Shown here: positions 44,086 to 55,780 of the stretch, piece after piece
How the letters are laid out: every line of letters starts with the position of its first letter
Numbering within the stretch: position 1 is the stretch's first letter
NCBI GenBank assembly: GCA_963930645.1
Contig: OZ005659.1
Coordinates: 163,386,034 to 163,450,033, forward strand
Length of the DNA: 64,000 nucleotides
DNA from: Salticus scenicus
Lineage: Eukaryota; Arthropoda; Arachnida; Araneae; Salticidae
Reading direction: 5' to 3'
Notes under the pieces: generated by a model
The model's input: the letters and a program-made list of their open reading frames with translations, nothing else
The model's database searches: none
Told to the model about the DNA's origin: nothing
Made by a program: the position numbers and the translations under genes

Positions 44086-45324
44086 ATTTAACTGTTTTAT
44101 GCATTACGTTAATAAATAAATAAATAAATAAAATCTCGGAAGTCTGAAAAAAAAAGTGTGATTTAAGACAATAATAAGATAATGAAATGTTATGAAAATA
44201 TTAAACTTAAACTGCATAATTTCTTTTTATCAGAAAATTTCACTATATATGCATCCATTGTTCAGTTCTTTACAAAGAACATTTATATGATTTCTAAACA
44301 TATTTCTGCCATCATTACAAAAATTTCAAGATAATTTTTTTTTAAATGAATACATATAGTCTTCAACCACGTTTTATGCGACAATGCGTACTCTGTGGAA
44401 GTGTGTCAAAATGGAGGTGATAACGCTGGTGATTGGGAAAAGACAAGATAAGAGACCGCCGAATGATTGGATGTTTACCAAATCTCAAACTTGCGGTCAG
44501 TTTGGCACCTCTCCAAGCCTTTGGAATCAACCTCAATGTGGGAACGAGAAATGTGGTTATACTATATATAGTATAAATATATCTGTAATATATCTTATAA
44601 AATTTCAACAACGATATTTTTTTTAATCCAGGTGGATAGTCACGGTAGCATTAAATTAAAGCATATTTTTGAAATGTTATAATAGTTAACAATGTAATGT
44701 CACAGTTGCGTGTAATTAACAGCAGGAGTAGTAAGATTTTACGTAAGTTGTTAGTAGCTTACTTAAAGTAACTTTCTTTTCTTTGTCTAAATGTATATTT
44801 CTTTTTTATTTTCACTAAAAAAAGTACTGTCATCTAGTTATTACGAAACTATGTCGTGATCATTTATGTTTTGCATGAACATTAAGAATGAAATGATCTT
44901 TAACATATAATTTAAATTGATATAGAGGATCATCATGTATTATTGTTTTATTTCTGCACTTTTGAATCAAAAGCTAAAACAAAATAGTAAACTATGACGT
45001 TTTAAAAAGCAATATGAATAGGGATTTTATTTAAATATCAGTGTTAAATATGATGTCAGCTAAAATAAAATTATGATAAAATTATTTTAAATAAATATTT
45101 AATGTTATAAAGGTGTGAACAGATGGCTGCTTGAAAAGTCAGATAAATATATCTACAATATATCTATCTTTTAATTTTTTTATAGTTTTTTCTTATCAAG
45201 ATAGGCTTTCCTTGTATTGTTTTATTTTCTTTACTTTTTTAAAAAGTAAGACCTGTTTAATTACACAAAATATTCCTTTTTGGAGATAATTATCTGAGAA
45301 TTTTAAGAATATCTCTGTTCTCTA

Positions 45325-45361
<37 letters not shown>

Positions 45362-46639
45362 TATATATATACAAAAAAAAAAAAAAATACTGGGACAAGG
45401 TTGGGATTGCATGAAGGAAAAATTCATATTCTAATTTGGCCAGTTTAACATATATAATTGCTGATGATTGAGCCTGTGCAATGTCGTAAAAAATGCATCC
45501 TTATTATGTATATACATATATAAAAAAAAGTGAATGTACTTTTATTAATTTTGTGATGAAGCTGTCCAAAGAAAATCATAAACTTATTGTCTGGAAATCG
45601 TTTATTCCTTGTAAGAAACACTGAGGTCTATTTTATTTCAGTATTTAGAAAACCTCTGCCATAGATTTTCAATCTGATGAAATCGTTTATATCATCGTAG
45701 GAAAGTGTTTCTCAGAAAAAAGTCTACTGAATACACTGTTCAGTCAATTTTTGTGTACAATATTGTAATCAAATTTCGTCAACTTTGCCGTAACGCCACA
45801 AAAGCTCACTAAATTACATTTAAATTTGTTTAATATTTATTTGCAAATAGTAATGCGAATCATCTTAAACAAACAAAAAAAAAAAAAATGTCAGTAGTTG
45901 TGTCCCCTCTACTTAAAAAAAGCAATTTCATACATGAATATTTTAATACACTCCCTATAATGGAGTCACGCAAAAATTTTAGTATTGATTTTTATAATCC
46001 ACAGAATCGAGTGAAGTGGATCGAGTGACAAGGAGGGTCAGAAAAGTTGGGTAGATATAACCATATCCTGGACGGAGTCTTTTGGACGTCATTTTCAAAA
46101 ATGGGAGATATCGATTTTATTTTCTATATATTTCTGCTCCTGTAAGTATCATACTCATTCTTTATGGGTCTAAATATAGATTTTTGAGGGCAAGCAATCG
46201 AGTAAGGTGGTTTTTGAAGCTTCCTTTCTTATTTATTAATGAAAATCAGTACCAAAAGTTTTACAGGATCTATAGGTCGTAACTTGCAATTTATAAACTG
46301 GCCTACTTTACAGTAATATTTGTGGTGATACATCCTAAAAATTGATTGTAATAGAGAAATTATCAAAATTTTAAACAACTCGCCCAATTGCAACAACAAT
46401 GAACCAATAGGGGGAATTGACCGGAAGTGGCGTTGCCTGCTCTCACTCTGATGAAAGCAACAAAAAATCAGTTTGAACAACCGGCAGCATCAAACATGTA
46501 AAACTGTTGACGCCTATGATCTAGGTGAAAGTTCTAATACGTAAGTTAAAATAATACCATTTATTTTAATCCTTTTTAAAGTAAAAATTTACAGAATATT
46601 TGCTCGCAGCAGAAATAACAAGATTTACCGGTATTCTCA
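44086..46639. other. AT-rich DNA, no gene assigned
   Basis: Mostly AT-rich with long T and A runs at 45330-45352 and 45373-45387. A GC-richer block at 44375-44560 is open on both strands for about 80 codons, but neither product resembles a known family and no splice context is convincing. Confidence 0.5.
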
Positions 46640-46725
46640 TACAAGGGTATATTCCATATCATTACAGATGTTATTATAAACAGTCCATCTAAATTTCCTG
46701 ACATAATTCCCATTGTCGGAAACTT
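46640..46725 (+). pseudogene. Transposon-protein pseudogene, 5' fragment
   Basis: Read forward this gives IINSPSKFPDIIPIVGN, ending at the insertion point of the 6.9-kb element. The same frame resumes at 53612. The arrangement (phrase ending in GNF/GDFH, then HNIGKF...GSG) recalls an uncharacterised transposon-associated protein family of invertebrates. Confidence 0.5.
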
Positions 46726-46960
46726 CCCAAGTAGCACAGGAACGTTCTGTGAACGTCTAATAACGGTTTCAATAGTTCAAACACCGTGTTTCGTGTCAAA
46801 AGAACGTTCTAAAACACGTTCAGAAATAGTATTATTTAGAACGTTCTGAAAATGTTTGATTTGTACCATCTATAAAACGTACAATTCTAGTTCTATATAG
46901 AACGTTCAAGTGTGACACCGTCATAACACGTTCTGTAACAGTGTAATTATAACGAATATG
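46726..46960 (+). repeat. Left AACGTTCT-rich inverted repeat
   Basis: Contains GGAACGTTCTG, AGAACGTTCTA, TTAGAACGTTCTGAA and ATAGAACGTTCAAG. The core AGAACGTTCT is its own reverse complement. Confidence 0.75.
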
Positions 46961-47654
46961 ACAAAATGACTTTTTAGTACTATTGGTTGGGAAAATAGGT
47001 TAATCATGAAAATTTTTGACTTCAGTTTTTGATTTTTTTACACGTTTTGTGGCGTGAGGAATCCGGAAGTCAAAAGGTTGGTATGGTATCTGTTAATGTG
47101 TATCGGCTTCGGCACCTATTAGTGTGATAGCCCGTTAGTTCATGTACACGATATCTCAAGAACAAATGATTGCAGAGAGATCGGACCAGTTATAAAATAT
47201 CACTTATGATATTGATAAGAATCTTATTGAGAGATTTGCAACATTCTAATTTAAAAACTTCGTAAGTTATTCGAAATTTATAATTTTTAGCAAGATAGAG
47301 AATAGAGCATTTTTTACATTTTCAGTTTAACGTTTTGTTAGCACGTCAGTAAAGAATGCTTCTCAATAATCAGTAGCGGTGAGGTGAAAAAAATTTACAA
47401 AATTTTAAATTCATGGAAAAATTTTAAGATTTTGTATTTCAGGAATCAATGTATGGAATTCAACCAAACTTGTTACAATATTAGATCTTGCCCTAAATTG
47501 GAGTTTATTTGAATTTCATTTGGGATATATCGTCCGATAGATTGCGGTGCTATGCAATGAAACCCTCCATTTATGGGACGGTTATATCTCAGCTTCTATA
47601 GTGTACAAATGCATTAAACTTGATATATTGGCATGTATCATCATAACCTCTGCT

Positions 47655-48020
47655 AATACAATTTGGATGTATACATTGTCCAACAGGTGGCGTTGCTAAT
47701 CTGCAATTTAATCATTTTAACGGAAAGGCAATATTTTAACTCTTGTGATTTAACAATAAATTTTGTGATACACTGAAGTTATAAGTGAAATCGATTTTAT
47801 GTAAAGCTTTACTGGTCCATTTTGGATGCACATCGGCCAACAGGTGGCGTGGTTATGTTGCAATTTAATCTCATAACGGAAACGGAAAATCTCAAATTCT
47901 GTGATTTATAAATATTGTAAATTTGGTAAGTGAAATTAATATTACGTAAAACTCTACAGATTGCCTTTGGGTGCATATCGGACGACAGGTGGCACTTCCA
48001 CGTTCCAAAATTTTCCATTC
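47655..48020. repeat. Three degenerate ~140-158-bp tandem units
   Basis: TTTGGATG is followed in each unit by ACAGGTGGCG or ACAGGTGGCA and then AACGGAAA or ACAGAAAGGC, at about 47662, 47820 and 47956. Each unit also has a TTTGTGAT/TCTGTGATTTA block. No gene seen; 46961-47654 to the left is also non-coding. Confidence 0.6.
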
Positions 48021-48326
48021 ACAGAAAGGCTATCTATCAGCTTCTGTAATATATATACTCACCAAACCTTCTGCGTCACATACATTTGATATATATTATT
48101 GATTCAATTTGGATGTATAACGAGTAATAGTCAAACAGTTTTTTCTTTATTATTATTATTCATAGGACATTGTTTTTTCCCCTAGGAATAAGTATACATC
48201 ATCCCTGGGGGATGGGGGAGGGGTGGATAAAAATTTTCACTATGATTATCTTTCAAAAGAATTCGATATCACCCTTAAAACGAATAATTGAAACATCGTT
48301 TTCTGATGATTTAAAACAAATTTACC

Positions 48327-48357
<31 letters not shown>

Positions 48358-48359
48358 CC

Positions 48360-48665
48360 ATTTGTAATAATAATAATAATAAACCCTTAGAAAAATACAT
48401 TTTCTAAGATCTTCTATACAGCATAAAAATGATTGTCTTCTGTCATGAAAATCTATGCATTCCCCAGACCCAGAGTTTAGATACAAAAAGCTAATCACGG
48501 ATGTTATTGAATAAGTAATATAGTGCTTTACGCGAGTTTCAAAGAAAATCACGGGAAAACTCCGAAAACCTAAGTCGACGAGCGTGACCAGGAATCGAAA
48601 CCAACACTTCCCGTCTGTAAGGTTCGAGAGTAGAACCTCGCGGTCTCTAATACTCATCGGGAAGT
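48360..48665 (-). mobile_element. Possible tRNA-derived SINE
   Basis: On the minus strand, GAGTATTAGAGACCGCGAGG then TTGGTTTCGATTCCTGG resemble RNA polymerase III A and B boxes of a tRNA-derived head. A non-tRNA body follows, ending in TTATTATTATTATTA and a long A run. The head does not fold obviously as a tRNA by eye, and the target duplication was not found. Confidence 0.4.
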
Positions 48666-50511
48666 TACAGAAATGAGTTTTTTTCTTCTTTTCTTTAAGT
48701 TATGGTTCTATTTAAGTTTAAATGTTACTGATAAATTATCAATATTGATCATGTTGTTAAATCATTACTCTGTTTGATTGGTCTTATTTTATTTTATTCA
48801 TTTTCACTGAATATTTTGTTCAATACTGAAATATACACTAAAACAAGATATGCTTTTCCGTTTAATTCGAGGTTTTAAAATGGAAAAATAAAGTGATCTC
48901 ATAGGTTTTTAAAATACTTTATAAAAATTTAAATAATTGTTTAACTCCACTAAATTTTTCCTTAAAATATTGACTATATGTTTTCTACAGCTATAAATGC
49001 TTAATAAATTTTAATGCTTAATAAATAAATCATGTTTCAAATGTTGAACTTTGAAACATGATTATTGCGGATGCAAGAAGGAAGGGAGAGCAGATGATAA
49101 CATCGACATCTGTGGATTGTATTTATTTAATTTTCGCTGACCGTACAACTGCAAAGTCAAACGCCAGGCGCGGCGCCAGGTCTTGGGAAAGTCGTGTCGT
49201 TATGTGAGGCGGTAATTTTAAAACATGTAATCTGATTTGTTCAGTTTTAGCGTTATAAAGACTAGGATAAGCTTTAGAAAAGGTAAAAATGTAATATTTT
49301 TAACCTGTAATATTCTCTATGTTCTATTTATTAAAGTCTTATTTTAATATCAATTAAACAATCATTTTCATATCTGCGTATGTTCTTAAGCCTAACTTTT
49401 GATACTTGAAAGTTGAATCGCAGAAAAAACTGCTCCTGTTACAGACAACCGCTTAGAAATTATTGATTTATTTTATTAATTTAGTCTTCTGAGATGGAAT
49501 TTGTTAAAATAACTATTTTTGGTTATTATAATTCTGAATGAGTATGAAGAAGTCACAAAGACTTTACAAGATAAAAGCTAATTTTAAGTGAATGCCCTTC
49601 CGACTGGTCATTGTGTATTTTAAAATGCTAGTTGGAAGGATGTTTTCTTGAAGAAAATTCTTATGAAAATTCAGAAGGTTCGTAATTCTTTTTTTCTTTT
49701 CTTTTTAAATTCTGAAGTATTTATTTAATGTTTATATGATAATATATATACAATCTAGGTTATGCAAATTGCACATTTTTAAAATAATATCCTAAGTTTC
49801 ACCGACTTACAATTTTAAATATCTCTTTACTGTTATTTATTAAATAAAATATATGAAATTGTTTAACTGCATAATAAAACAAAGATTCAATTCAATTTTA
49901 TTCCACATCTTTATAAAAAAAAAAGATATTCTGCTTAAAAAAAAAGGACGATTTACTATATTATTTATTAATACTAATAATATTTACATTTATCAATTAT
50001 TTAATATGCCATATGATAGCATAATTACACCAAATGAGGTAAAAATTGCGTTGACTCAATTTAAAGAAATTTAAACATTTAAAGAATACCAATTACATTG
50101 CCATGTGGAATAAATTTAAATACCTGCAAACATCTTCTTTGTAAACTGCTGCTGTAAACTGAAAAGATTTATACACACATGCACTGAAATTTAAAAATAT
50201 GAAGTATGTTAAATATTTTAGAAAAATATTTTGATTAAAAATATATATATATGTATTTAAGTATTTGGAAATTTTTAAAATTTCCTCCTTCTAACTAATT
50301 TTTAATTTTTTGTTTCAATTTCTTATTATTATAAATTAACAATATATTCTAAACTCAATTATATATTATTTTAGCGGTGTATTGGTACATTCATTTTTGA
50401 AATTATTTTTTATGTTGGAATATTAAAACTTTCTATGAACTTCAGCATTCAAATATATTTATAAACTATCCATGGACTTACAAAGTAGTACCCAGAAATG
50501 TTTAGAATATA
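48666..50511. other. AT-rich DNA, no gene seen
   Basis: Interior of the 6.9-kb element. The block at 49145-49215 (GTCAAACGCCAGGCGCGGCG) is briefly GC-rich but not open or structured in a way I recognise. Confidence 0.5.
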
Positions 50512-51195
50512 CAGGGTGCAAAGTCGAGAGCAGGCCTTTATTTGCGCAACAATTGGTCTCAGACGTCCTCCAATAAGAAAATGTATTTTAAAAAAATGTA
50601 AGAATTCATTATATGACATGTTTAAATTTAAAAAATCAATTTATTAAAAATCACAAAAACTGATAATTTTTATACAATTTTCATGACACTAATAGTGAAA
50701 GTTGAGTTCCAACCTAAAAAACCTATATAACACAAAAAGTTTCACTTTTGTGCACCCAAAATTGTCTGAGATAGTTAGTTTCAAAATTTAGGATTATTTC
50801 GCATTTTCTCGGGCTTTATTAAAAAGTCAATGAAAAATTCTTTAATAAACCCAGGGAAAATGCAAACAAAGTCCAATTAGGATTTTTAAACCGATCCCTT
50901 ATTGAAGGCCGAAATATGTTAGAAAATCTAAACTTTAAATATCTTGTTCCATTTTGGGAGAATATAAATGAAACTTCTTGTTAGGATGAGTGTCAATTTT
51001 TCTAAATATCACTATAGGGGACTGGGACTGTACAAAAATTTAGTTTTTGTAATTTTGAAAAAATAGATATTTTAAATTTAAACATGTCATACCGCAAATG
51101 CTCATATTTTTTAAAACATTTTGTAACTGAAACTATATGTTTGCGACCAATAGTTGCGGAGATAAAGACATTCTCGTGACTATCTTTGCACGCTG
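50512..51195. mobile_element. 684-bp MITE with TA target site
   Basis: The left end CAGGGTGCAAAG and the right end CTTTGCACGCTG are inverse with one mismatch; weaker inverted similarity extends about 50 bp to ACAATTGGTC/GACCAATAGT. TA flanks at 50510-50511 and 51196-51197, as for Tc1/mariner elements. No open frame; the interior is AT-rich. Confidence 0.7.
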
Positions 51196-51197
51196 TA

Positions 51198-52131
51198 TTA
51201 AAAAAAAATTATTATATATATGTATAAATGAATTTTTATCGTAGTTAAAACCAGGCAACCGATATAAGATCTCTGAAACCACATAGAACAATGAGAAGGA
51301 AATTACAACAAATTTAAATAACCTGTGGAGACTGATTGTGATTTATTGAAACATTTATTTTTTGTTTAATGATTTTTATTTTATTTAACTTCAATCTAAT
51401 CATACATTTATTCCTAGATTATCCGTTGCAATTTTAATAATTTTGCTGGTGCGTAAAAACGATATGAAACTCAAATCAAAAGATACAAACAAGCAACGAG
51501 AAAAAAAAAAACAGCATTTTTTTTTTTTTTAAGGAAAAGCTCAGAACGGTGAAAAAGAAGAAAAAAAAAAGAAAAAAAAAACTCGTCAGTGGTGACCTTT
51601 TTCACCATTGAGCACCAATGTACGATTTCGTTCGTTAGCAGCTATAATAGCAAATCGCCAGCGGACACCAAATCGTACAAGAAATTAATTGAAGTTAAAA
51701 ATGAAGAATAAAGTGGAATAAACCAAGGGTGAAGAATATGCCCGAACGAGGTTCGGGGGAAATTTTGAATATTTTTTTTAAGAGAAAATAAAAATGTAAA
51801 TCAAAAATAACAATTTGCTACTTTGAAGTGCTTATACACTAACAGCGATATTTTTATGTTACACTGTATATTTATTCTCTTAAAGATTTATTACATAGAA
51901 CAAATGACTTTGTATAGCAAAGTAGATTTTTGCATTATTGAGGGAAATTTATATTGTGTTTGGGGGAAATTTCCGAGGTTTGAACATTTTCTGCATCCCT
52001 GGAATAAACTATTAATTCAAGAAATCAGAAAATCAAACAGAAAACAACTATAAAAAACAAACATTACTCACAGGATGATGCATTCGGAATCCCAAGGATT
52101 AAAACAAGCAAAATAATTCAAGAGTTTAGTT
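51198..52131. other. AT-rich DNA, no gene seen
   Basis: Contains A runs near 51501-51580 and an unremarkable GC-richer block at 51590-51680. Frames such as 51823-52053 have no recognisable product. Confidence 0.5.
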
Positions 52132-52441
52132 GTACATAGCAGATAAAGAATGATACAACACAGAAACAGGGATATGAATTACTTTTTTTAAAATTCAAAT
52201 AATGTTTGTGAAATTTTAACATACTTAATTTCAACGTATATGCATGAGAAACTCCATATTCTTCGACAGTAATTCCCAAAAATTGTCATAACGTCTCTAT
52301 ATCCCTTAAAAAGTTCCTTAAATTTTTGCATTTAAAAAAAAAATTCTTTTTTTCCCCTAATCTGAAGATAATGGCGTTATAGTATTAATTACGAAACTTT
52401 AATAAACACCATAAAAGGCAAGAACTCGCAGCTGCTACAAA

Positions 52442-52480
<39 letters not shown>

Positions 52481-52909
52481 AAAAACCGGCAACGCATTCA
52501 ACACACCCAACGTGCTTGTTTGCAGCTCTCGCGCTTACATTGTTCGCCTGATGAAGGGTTGTGTCTTCTATTAACCCGAAACAATTGTTTCGAGTTCTTA
52601 CATTTTATGGTGTTTATTCAAAGTTTTGTAATTAATACTATAACTTCATTATCTTCAGATCAAGGTAAAAAAAGAAATGAAAAAAAAAAAAAAAAAAAAA
52701 ATTAAGAAATTTTTTTAGGGATAAAGAGACGTAATGGCACTTTTTTCGGAAAACTGTCATAGAATATAGAATTTTTGATTCATATACGTTAAAATAAAGG
52801 AATAGTAAGTATGTTAAAATTTCTCAAACATTATTTGAATAATAAAAAAAAAAAGTAGTTTATATTCATGTTCCTGTGTTGCATCATTATTCGTCATCAG
52901 CTATGTACT
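52132..52909. repeat. Older inverted repeat centred on a hammerhead motif
   Basis: Arms of roughly 300 bp (52132-52435 and 52585-52909) are inverse with perhaps 15-20% mismatch by eye. Matching blocks include GTACATAGC, GTGAAATTTTAACATACTTA, TATAGTATTAATTAC and AATAAACACCATAAAA. The spacer holds an (AAT)n tract at 52440-52482 and a plus-strand hammerhead motif. The inner arm parts are the same sequence as in the 52948-53224 palindrome. Confidence 0.75.
52542..52595 (+). ncRNA. Hammerhead ribozyme motif
   Basis: CTGATGA at 52548-52554, one extra A, stem II GGGTT/AACCC (52556-52560 with 52573-52577), GAAAC at 52578-52582, stem III palindrome ACAATTGT (52581-52588), cleavage nucleotide T52589. 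Stem I pairs GTTCGC with the following TCGAGT except at the first position. Less perfect than its neighbour. Confidence 0.65.
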
Positions 52910-52991
52910 TTTTAATAAAAAAGCACCACAAAACTAGCGTTGTAAAAATTATTACTTACAAACTTTGAATAAACACCATAAAATGCTATAA

Positions 52992-53045
52992 ACTTGCAAC
53001 AATTGTTTCGGGTCGAAAAAACACACGACCCTTCATCAGGCGAAT
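52992..53045 (-). ncRNA. Hammerhead ribozyme motif (left palindrome arm)
   Basis: Minus-strand counterpart of 53127-53180. The core and stems II and III are identical; stem I has one mismatch (GCAAGT against ATTCGC). Confidence 0.7.
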
Positions 53046-53126
53046 AAAGTAAGCACGAGTGTTGCAGTCAAAGCGGCAACGCAATTGGTGCGTTGCCGCT
53101 TTGACTGCAGCACTCGTGCTTACTTT

Positions 53127-53180
53127 ATTCGCCTGATGAAGGGTCGTGTGTTTTTTCGACCCGAAACAATTGTTGCGAGT
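53127..53180 (+). ncRNA. Hammerhead ribozyme motif (right palindrome arm)
   Basis: Stem I ATTCGC (53127-53132) pairs with GCGAGT (53175-53180). CTGATGA is at 53133-53139, an extra A at 53140, stem II GGGTCG/CGACCC (53141-53146 with 53157-53162, 10-nt loop), GAAAC at 53163-53167, stem III ACAATTGT at 53166-53173 and cleavage nucleotide T53174. All core residues are present and all three stems pair, with one wobble in stem I. Confidence 0.8.
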
Positions 53181-53319
53181 TTATTGCCTTTTATGGTGTT
53201 TATTCAAAGTTTGTAAGTAATAATATGTACTTTTTACTTTTAAACGCCCGTACTGTGGTGTTTTTTTTTTTTTTTTTTTTTTTATAATGACGTCACAGTT
53301 TTTTTTTTCTACACTATTT

Positions 53320-53611
53320 TAGAACGTTTACAGTACGTTTTCTAGAACGTTCTGAAAATGTGTACAACGTTTTGAAAACGTTCTAAAAACATTTAGAACG
53401 TTCTGAGACCGTATACGTAGAACGTTCTCAGAACGTTTCTATAACACCGATGGTGATAGTTACACGTTCATTGAACGTTCTCTGAACCGTACTATTGTCC
53501 TGATTCAAGATGTACAAATAGACGTCTATAACACGTTCAAAGTGAACGTTCTTAGAACGTGTTTGTAGAACAATTTTTGAACGTTCAGAGAACGTTTCGG
53601 TGCTGCTTGGG
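53320..53611 (-). repeat. Right AACGTTCT-rich inverted repeat
   Basis: At least ten AACGTTC or AACGTTT words, including AGAACGTTCT three or more times, ending GTGCTGCTTGGG. It pairs with 46726-46960 by its outer ends; the interior spacing differs. Confidence 0.75.
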
Positions 53612-55780
53612 TTAGACTACGCAGAAGTTGTCATGCACAACATTGGAAAGTTTCTTCAAGGAAGTGGTGCAAAGAAAGCATCAATTGAGAGCAAGGTGTT
53701 TGGTCTAAAAACAGCCATATCAGCAAATGCATTCCTTTTACCTTGTAAACTTACTGATATTTCTTTTAGTGGCTGACAGAAATGACGATTGGGGTAGCCC
53801 ACTTCAAGTTATTCAGAAACGTTTACCTGTATTCCATGAATTTGACAGAATAAATTATTTAAGATTTTCATCATGGTACTTGAAAAAGAACAGGCCATTT
53901 CGTAGTTAGACAAACCAAACGACCATTTAGTGCATTTTAATTTAATGCGTAATAACAAACTATCCCATGATTTCAAAAGAGCTCTAAGAAGATAATAGAA
54001 TAAACAAGACAATGAATGTACGTGACATAATGGGAGTTGATGTAGCATTAAATGCTAGAAGTAAGCATCTCTTTTGGAGAAATATTTGGTGATGATGGCA
54101 CTGGTTACAGTAAGGTAACTTTTTAACACGAATTGTCAGGATGCCAAGAAATTTGATTACATTACCAACATGTTTGTATGAGCTAATGTACTCTGTGAAT
54201 TTATGATCTCTAGAGGCAATCCATATAATACATTAAGCCAAACACAGCTTCAAAATTTTATTAACAAGAAATATGTACCTAGGGAAGATGCTCTCCGACT
54301 GTCGAAAGTAAAAGAGAATGGACAAGATGGGTGTGAACAATTTAGAAACTTCTTTTTTGTAAATAAAACTTCAAAACTTTCTGACGATATTACAAAGATA
54401 AAATTCCCAATAATTGAGTGGAAAACAATAGCCCCAACTGTGAAATCAAAGACAACACTAGGTTCTTCTAAAAAATAGTAATGATTCAACTGGTACAAGT
54501 ATTTACATTGCTAAAGCAACAGTAGAAACTATGAAAGATATTTTGCAATATGATCTGTTGTCAACTAGTATGCTGTTGGATGGTAGTGGCACCTGTAGTT
54601 AAACCTGTTAAGCATGCACTATTGACTGAATTAGAGAAGAAACTCGACCAGACTCAGCATTGTTTTTAACAAGGTGTTCTCGCGGATGCTGCTGTCATAG
54701 TTGATTTTACGATGTCTGAAATTTGACAACTCAGGATAAACTAACTTAAAAAAAAAAAAAAAAAAAAATAAATGTTTGATCAGTTGTGTACTAATACAAG
54801 TAAATACAATAGAATTAAACAAGTAGACTGTGTGTTTAACAGCTATATTGAGAAGTATGATAACTTAAGAGAAGTAGAAAAAGAAAACAGAGAAATGCTG
54901 ACCCAACTAAACTGATAAAAATCAAACAGTAGACACTTATTCCTATACAGACAGAAAGATTCTGGTCTTCAAATAAAAACAAAAAGAGGCTGCTGCTAGT
55001 TTCATTGAAAACCCAAGAATGACTAACTTCACTACGGAGTTTAGAGAAGCCATCATAGGAGACAATGACAGGAAGGATGCATTGATAGTACTGAACAAAT
55101 AAGTTCAGATATTCGAAAATCATAAAGCAGAATTATAATCTATCTATTGCATGTTGTCCAATGTCTAGTCGGGCATAACATGCCTTATAGTGTTACCAAA
55201 TGACACTGATGTCGTAGTTCTCATCCTTCGATATATATTCGTACTATTCAGTAACAGATTGCAAGAACTGTGGGAATGGGTGATAAAATGCGCACACACT
55301 TGGGAAGCAACTTGCATTGCACTTTGCAACAGTTTAATTAAGGCCCATAAACTTACAGGTTGAAATGTGAAAAGTAAAACTAGAATAAAACCATCTGCAT
55401 TAAAAGAATTGCCAAAAACGTCCCTACTTCGATTTGCTGAAGATATGTGTATGAAGAATTACTTTACAAATTAAAAGAATATATTGTTAAAATGTTTTAC
55501 GTCCTTCATCAAAGTGTAAGACATATGATCTATTTCGTTATTCATTACACAAGCAGAAACACAAATCTGAGCTACCACCCTCATCAATTTCAGAAAGAAA
55601 TGGACACAACCGAAGATGTTTTTATAGTTTTGCGGAAATGCACATGACAAAGCTATTTTCAGGATACAAACCTGCAAACGAGAGATTATGCATGCTACAA
55701 AGGCACAAATGGTGTGCTTAACCCTTATCTGTGCCTTGACAAAAGGCCGTCTGAGCTATTAATACAATGCAGTTGTAAAT
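53612..55780 (+). pseudogene. Transposon-protein pseudogene, 3' fragment
   Basis: Recognisable protein pieces follow in order in changing frames: LDYAEVVMHNIGKFLQGSG (53612), RLPVFHEFDRINYLRF (about 53830), HFVVRQTKRPF (about 53900), LPNDTDVVVLILRYIF (about 55190) and LPKTSLLRFAEDMC (about 55410). The DTDVVVL piece recalls an SPDTDVxVLL signature in large uncharacterised transposon-associated proteins of invertebrates. Many stops and shifts show it is dead. It is the same gene as 46640-46725, split by the 6.9-kb element. No splice sites are needed to read it, consistent with a transposon gene. Confidence 0.55.

Larger units (their letters stand above)
52915..53223. mobile_element. Palindromic hammerhead-bearing unit, 13-bp TSD
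   Basis: Arms 52948-53083 and 53089-53224 are inverse with about six mismatches around a 5-nt centre. A 33-bp single-copy lead (52915-52947) precedes them. TATGTACTTTTTA occurs at 52902-52914 and 53224-53236, a likely target duplication. The organisation (duplication, short lead, palindrome, duplication) is the same as at 14810-15046 although the sequences belong to different ribozyme families. Confidence 0.75.
46726..53611. mobile_element. 6.9-kb element with AGAACGTTCT-rich inverted ends
   Basis: The left end (CCCAAGTAGCACAGGAACGT) and the inverted right end (CCCAAGCAGCACCGAAACGT) match at about 27 of the first 31 bases. Both continue for 230-300 bp packed with AACGTTC and AGAACGTTCT words. 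TT sits at both junctions, and the interrupted pseudogene frame continues across, so the block is one insertion. The interior has no recognisable transposase and hosts a SINE-like repeat, a MITE and three ribozyme-bearing structures. Superfamily unknown; a non-autonomous or decayed DNA element is likely. Confidence 0.6.

Noticed and set aside
44384..44626. Possible exon with about 80 open codons in a GC-richer block
   Set aside because: Open on both strands, no recognised domain and no convincing splice sites; left as unassigned.
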